A stretch of DNA of 10,541 nt from Stramenopiles sp. TOSAG23-3 (lineage: Eukaryota > Sar): assembly GCA_900128585.1 (NCBI GenBank), contig LT642501.1, forward strand, positions 5,488-16,028, given 5' to 3'. Shown here piece by piece: positions 7,186 through 10,541 of this stretch. Position 1 is the first letter of the stretch. Each line of letters opens with the position of its first letter. Made by a program: the position numbers and the translations under genes. The notes beneath the pieces were generated by a model. That model had not been told where the DNA came from, did not search any database, and saw only the letters and a program-made list of their open reading frames with translations.

Positions 7186-7648
7186 GCCACAACAAACAAA
7201 AAGAGAACAAGAGAATTGATTTGGTGTGGTGGTGTTGTTGTGTTCATTCATAATCTTTTTTTATTATGTTGTTGTTATGTTTATTATTATGAATAATACT
7301 TGTATGAATAATAATATATTTTTTAAAATTATTTTATTATTAAAATAATAAATAATAATTTATACACCACACAGCCTAGACCCTACACCCTACACACAGT
7401 AAGAGAATGTGGTGTGATAAGGTGGTGTAGTAAATAAGGAGGTGTAAGTAATATTTTTATCACACTTACTCTAACGTACAATATACAATTTATTAATAAT
7501 TATTGCATGAATGATGTAGTATACTCCTCCGGAGCTCTGGAGCATCAAAAAAAAGATATGTATAGAAAAACGATTGTGTTAAGATTGATGTAAGATAACA
7601 GGGTAAAGTGAATTTTTTGTACGAATTCGGATTGTTAGGTTGAGTTTC

Positions 7649-7664
7649 TGTGTGTGTGTGTGTG
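7649..7664 (+). repeat. (TG)8 dinucleotide repeat
   Basis: Eight TG units lie 11 nt before the ATG at 7676, most likely in the 5' UTR or core promoter of the KVSF gene. The frame is open through it from a TTG at 7640, but the repeat-coded Cys/Val stretch is not expected to be protein. Confidence 0.85.
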
Positions 7665-7675
7665 CGTGGTATAAA

Positions 7676-8260
7676 ATGGCAGGGACGCCGTCGGAATTTC
7701 CACCGGGCGTGCTGGAACAGGCTATCGACTATGTTGCCGGCGAAGTCTCAAAAGACGTCCAAATGAGACGTTTAGTCAGTAAATATCACGCTTCGATAAA
7801 TGTTGAATTCTCCGATTACGCTGCGGCGACAAAAAGCCTTATGCAAGATGGGGCATTGACAAATTTATTTCGTGCGGCGGTACAGAAGCGTGCTTGGTTT
7901 CTAAAGAAACAGCTAGAAGCCAGCAATATAGAAAGCAGTCAGGAGGGGGCCACGAGTGAACAAACTTCGACTGGTGAGGAGCCAGAATACCGCGACGATA
8001 TACTTTCTTCCCACTCGTCCGATTCTTCGACGTTTGAGCACGATTTGGAAGAGACTCACTACGAAGACGATTGGGCCAATTGTTCGTTCGGTTCTGGAAA
8101 TAGTAGTGGGCGTAGAAAAGTTAGTTTTAATGATAGCATTGCAGTCAAAGTGATCCCACGAACTTCCGAGGAGAGCATAGACGAACTTTTTTACAGTGAA
8201 CGGGAGATCGACAAAATGTTTGAAGAGTCAGAAGCAGAGAGGGGCTCTGGCGGGGACTAG
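7676..8260 (+). CDS. Unknown 194-residue acidic protein with a PP1-docking-like KVSF motif
   Basis: I do not recognise the family. The ATG at 7676 (AAAATGG, A at -3) is the first in frame; upstream the frame is open only from a TTG through the TG repeat. Residues about 11-83 look helical with a conserved-looking hydrophobic pattern (VLEQAIDYVAGEV, TKSLMQDGALTNLFRAAVQKRAWFLKKQL). Residues 84-146 are Ser/Glu/Asp-rich and probably disordered. The C-terminal part has KVSF at 148-151, followed by SIAVKVIP and DELFYSEREIDKMFEE. KVSF fits the RVxF motif by which regulators dock on protein phosphatase 1. The V-x-F...V-x-x-IP...F/W-Y-S/T-x-x-E arrangement resembles a motif I associate, from memory, with many stramenopile and algal proteins. 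A PP1 regulator is possible but unproven. It is convergent with the G-alpha gene and ends in TAG. Confidence 0.75.
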   Translation: MAGTPSEFPPGVLEQAIDYVAGEVSKDVQMRRLVSKYHASINVEFSDYAAATKSLMQDGALTNLFRAAVQKRAWFLKKQLEASNIESSQEGATSEQTSTGEEPEYRDDILSSHSSDSSTFEHDLEETHYEDDWANCSFGSGNSSGRRKVSFNDSIAVKVIPRTSEESIDELFYSEREIDKMFEESEAERGSGGD

Positions 8261-8425
8261 ACGCTTCTGTCGCGTGTTAATAAATTATGTTTCGTAACGC
8301 TCTCGAGTATTTGTGCCTAGTAGTAGTTTTGTACACTTTCTTTTTCTTAAGTTTAAAATACGTATCATACGTACGCTTAACAAGGAGCGGCACCCGATAA
8401 CATTCTTTTTCACAAAGCAATTTAC
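8261..8425. other. Convergent 3' spacer
   Basis: Both flanking genes end here, so 165 bp must serve both 3' ends, and the transcripts may overlap. ATACGTAT (8358-8365) and a nearby CGTACG form small palindromes. I see no minus-strand AATAAA for G-alpha within it. Confidence 0.5.
8279..8284 (+). terminator. Candidate poly(A) signal AATAAA of the KVSF gene
   Basis: AATAAA starts 19 nt after the TAG stop, followed by a T-rich stretch. It is the only exact hexamer in this short convergent spacer. Confidence 0.45.
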
Positions 8426-9560
8426 TCACAAAAAGCCGGCACTCTGCAGGTTTCTCTTTAAAATAATGTCTTTGCACGAGCTGAAGACAAACTCGACGTT
8501 TTTCGTATCGGTGGCACATGTTGCAGTGGCGTATATGTCTTTAGAAGTCTGGTTCAGTTTCAAGAAACGCTGCTTCAGGTATTCAATCCCTAATCCTGGG
8601 TCGTTGCCAGCGGTGCAGTCTTTCCACATTTCCATTGATTCCATGGTCTTATGGGCTATCTTGGTCTCAAACAAATCGCGTTTGTTGAGAAACAGTATGA
8701 TCGACGTATCTTCGAACCACCTGGAGTTACATATTTCTTCAAAGAGGGCAAGGGCCTCTTGAATCCTGTTGGCAGAATGGTCTTCATACAGCACCTGGTC
8801 GTATTCACTAATGGCAGCGACAAAGATCACTGCGGTGACGGTGTCGAAGCAATGGATCCATTTTTTCCTTTCATTCCGCTGCCCCCCTACATCGTACATG
8901 TGAAATGGCACGTTATCAATCAAGTAGCGCTCCTCGACAATGCCCGATGTGCGCACGCGAGACCTCAAAACATCTTGCACGGAAGGTACGTAATCCGCCT
9001 TGCCTATTTCCAAAACTTTGCTGAAATAGTACTTTGCAGAGTCCGGCAGCTGGAATTTGTGACGCTGGTCAAAGACTTGCTGTATTATACCAGAATTCCA
9101 CAACTGGTCCAAGACTGACGCCAGCGTCGTGTCAATACTGGAATCATCGCTTAAGGCCTTTATAGTTGATGCGTCGGAGCTGTTCGATTCATCAAGAAGC
9201 CCCATTTGCTCGCCTTGTTCGATCAGCACTTTCATCGAAGAGATTACATTGCTATTTATAATAGGCACCATGGCCCGCAGCTTTTCTTCCGTGTAGCCAG
9301 TCCCGTAAAGGATCTGAGAAAAAAATTGTTAGAATAGTTTGTTTAACATCACAAGCAGAATTAATACGTACCCTCATTTGTTTGAAAATAGTGCTTTTAC
9401 CAGATTCTCCAGCGCCTAGAAGGAGAAGTTTCACGATCGAAGACGCATGGTCATTGTCCATCTGGTTCTGCTTCTCGATCCTGCGCGATCTTGCAGCCGC
9501 GTCTTTACCATACAGGCTGGAACCATCGCGAATTTGTGCTGAACTGGCACAGAGTCCCAT
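8426..9560 (-). CDS. Heterotrimeric G-protein alpha subunit (two exons)
   Basis: The coding sequence joins 9560-9372 and 9313-8426 on the minus strand to give 358 residues, the usual G-alpha length. It is a membrane-bound GTPase switch coupled to receptors and beta-gamma. The start MGLCASS fits N-myristoylation at Gly2 and palmitoylation at Cys4. G1 is GAGESGKST (49-57). The helical domain follows. Switch I is RVRTSGI (182-188), with the arginine that stabilises GTP hydrolysis and the Mg-binding Thr185. G3/switch II is DVGGQRNERKKW (204-215), with catalytic Gln208. G4 is NKRD (273-276), where NKKD is commoner, and G5 is TCAT (327-330). All catalytic residues are present. The C-terminus, NLQSAGFL, has no cysteine at -4, so it is not a pertussis-toxin-type Gi tail; I cannot assign a class. 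An ATG at 9271 inside exon 2 is not the start, since G1 lies in exon 1. It ends in TGA. Confidence 0.95.
9314..9371 (-). other. 58-nt GT-AG intron in the G-alpha gene
   Basis: On the minus strand the sequence reads AAACAAATGAGG, then GTACGTATTAATTC through to TTTTTTTCTCAG, then ATCCTTTACGGG. Removing it in phase 0 joins KQMR to ILYGTGYTEE, exactly as expected just after the P-loop helix of G-alpha. A T-run before the acceptor gives the polypyrimidine tract, and a TTAA-type branch region lies close to the donor. Reading through it without splicing runs on from exon 1 into a stop inside exon 2. Confidence 0.93.
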
Positions 9561-9625
9561 ACTCCTACAAAGTCTTTAAGCACTCACGCTATGTAATAAA
9601 TGATCGGATCTTCTTGCTTATAGAT

Positions 9626-9655
9626 AATATTTTTCCGGAAACAATGAAAAATATT
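9626..9655. repeat. 10-bp inverted repeat with an overlapping TTTCCGGAAA palindrome
   Basis: AATATTTTTC (9626-9635) and GAAAAATATT (9646-9655) are exact reverse complements with a 10-nt loop. Overlapping the left arm, 9632-9641 is the perfect palindrome TTTCCGGAAA. Its core TTCnnGAA matches a heat-shock-element unit. It sits 66-95 bp upstream of the G-alpha ATG, a likely promoter or 5' UTR position. Confidence 0.55.
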
Positions 9656-10163
9656 GATTTTATAGTACATGCCCCTTAGATGAGAATGAGGAAAGGACTT
9701 GAACAGCTTGAAACAACTGATCCAACGCAGGAGCGGGCCGACCTTTTCTATAATAACTTCTAAAGTACTACAACGAAGTCAGAACAACAACAACAAATTA
9801 ATAGAAGATGTGTAGAGGAGTGGTAGTAGTATTATAGAATGTTGTTGCACAATAATAAGAAGTTAAGCAGATGATGGTTAGCTTAGTTTTTTATTCTTCT
9901 TCGACGATTGCTACAGGAGCTACACCACCACTGCAGGGATTCAAAAGGAACCGGAATACTTATAAACAAATAAATACGGTGACCTCTAACAAAGTTGAAA
10001 CACAACTACGATTTGCAAATACATACGTTGAGGCATCTTTCTTATATTTAATATACTATATGCATATTTACTTTTGGCTAAACTCCTTTGGAAAGGTTTC
10101 CATTTGATAGGCTTTCCACTTTCCGAATAGCCTCCAGAGTGTACTATTTTTGACACCCCAAAG

Positions 10164-10173
10164 CGGACGTCCG
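10164..10173. promoter_or_regulatory. CGGACGTCCG palindrome with ACGT core
   Basis: A perfect 10-bp palindrome centred on GACGTC, the core recognised by many bZIP factors. It lies about 600 bp upstream of the G-alpha ATG in the less AT-rich patch. Binding is inferred only from the core. Confidence 0.35.
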
Positions 10174-10310
10174 GTTATGTGACCCCTACATACGAGGAGT
10201 ATTCGTATTCGTTCGTGGAGTTTATTAAAAGTTGTATAATATTTTTGCACCACCGCACGCACCGCCATCAACAATAGCTATTATTATTTCGCGTGGTTTT
10301 TATACATACA

Positions 10311-10331
10311 TTGCAGATTGCAGATTGCAGA
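10311..10331. repeat. Three tandem copies of TTGCAGA
   Basis: Exact 7-mers at 10311-10317, 10318-10324 and 10325-10331 are followed by a partial copy (GTGCA). No gene context is visible; this is probably a small replication-slippage repeat. Confidence 0.8.
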
Positions 10332-10541
10332 GTGCACCCTAGATTCCCTGAATAGATTTTTTTATATGCCTTAGAAAAAATTAGACTAAATTATAGAAAT
10401 GCGAGAAATAGAAATAGTCTAGGAAGAAGTTTAAGTTTTTGCGATAAAATTCAATGTTTTTTGTACTTGTAATATTAGCCTATATAAATTGGTATAGTGA
10501 AAATAATAAACTAAACCATTTTTTGTGAAATAAAAAAACAC

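Larger units (their letters stand above)
7050..7675. other. AT-rich spacer between SGT1 and the KVSF gene
   Basis: It contains the SGT1 3' UTR with AATAAA, a G-rich tract at 7154-7185, AT-rich microsatellites to about 7360, a GT/AC-rich patch (7364-7446) with an 8-bp inverted repeat (ACACCACA 7364-7371, TGTGGTGT 7408-7415), a CTCCGGAGCTCTGGAG near-palindrome at 7527-7542 and a (TG)8 repeat before the next start. I see no gene here. Confidence 0.55.
9561..10541. other. G-alpha upstream region and non-coding right end
   Basis: I find no convincing gene in these 981 bp. The G-alpha promoter and 5' UTR should lie in the left part. An ATG frame at 9871-10107 (78 codons, plus) and one from ATG 10268 to 10068 (minus, 66 residues) are short, overlap each other and match no family I know. 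The sequence at about 10085-10270 is less AT-rich than its surroundings and contains palindromes, so it may be regulatory or the 5' end of a gene outside the window. The last 150 bp are AT-rich. Confidence 0.5.

Noticed and set aside
7381-7395. CCCTACACCCTACAC as an interstitial telomere repeat
   Set aside because: Only two 7-mers, and the unit matches no common telomere repeat exactly (plants and many algae use CCCTAAA).
8651-9118. 155-codon plus-strand frame inside the G-alpha gene
   Set aside because: It is the antisense shadow of the conserved G-alpha GTPase domain.
9566-9588. Tiny 5' UTR intron on the minus strand (GTGAGT to TTTGTAG)
   Set aside because: The donor-like and acceptor-like sites are only about 23 nt apart, too short against the 58-nt proven intron, and nothing requires it.
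9871-10107. 78-codon ATG frame on the plus strand
   Set aside because: No recognisable motif, A/T-driven composition in its second half, and overlap with another equally weak frame on the other strand.
1-10541. tRNA, rRNA, transposon or CRISPR content
   Set aside because: I found no tRNA B-box-like sequence, no rRNA-like stretch, no transposase or reverse transcriptase motifs, no long terminal repeats and no spaced direct repeats.

Overview
The window is nuclear DNA from a eukaryote, most likely a unicellular one. Five protein genes with moderate-GC coding sequence sit between very AT-rich, microsatellite-laden spacers. They use ordinary ATG starts and all three standard stop codons. The only intron I can prove is a 58-nt GT-AG intron in the G-alpha gene; the other four genes read through as single exons (a 2.7-kb one included). 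The lineage is uncertain. An IP...FYS-type motif in the small unknown gene reminds me of stramenopile/algal proteins, and low intron density fits several protist groups, but neither point is decisive.

Layout, left to right: (1) 1-93, a short open stretch that may be the edge of an exon of a neighbouring gene, strand undecided. (2) 326-1684, minus: an ASH2-type SPRY domain fused to a HAD-fold domain whose catalytic residues have been lost. (3) 1685-2489: divergent promoter region with a long TTC-rich pyrimidine tract. (4) 2490-5192, plus: the alpha/beta subunit of GlcNAc-1-phosphotransferase (GNPTAB type), with Stealth regions, two LNR/Notch repeats, an EF-hand and an apparent site-1-protease motif. 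(5) 5919-7049, plus: SGT1 co-chaperone (TPR-CS-SGS), with a possible upstream in-frame ATG at 5829 that adds a hydrophobic leader. (6) 7676-8260, plus: unknown 194-residue acidic, serine-rich protein with a PP1-docking-like KVSF motif. (7) 8426-9560, minus, with intron 9314-9371: heterotrimeric G-protein alpha subunit, 358 residues. (8) 9561-10541: no convincing gene; G-alpha upstream region with inverted repeats.

The genes do not form a pathway. They cover chromatin or scaffold work (SPRY-HAD), lysosomal enzyme tagging in the Golgi (GNPTAB), Hsp90/SCF co-chaperoning (SGT1), G-protein signalling (G-alpha) and an unknown. I see no mobile element, CRISPR array, rRNA or tRNA. The most unusual items are the SPRY-pseudo-HAD fusion, the conserved processing site in a compact GNPTAB, the two-start SGT1, the KVSF protein, and a 9-mer (GAGGAGTAT) found three times, each time in a non-coding spacer.
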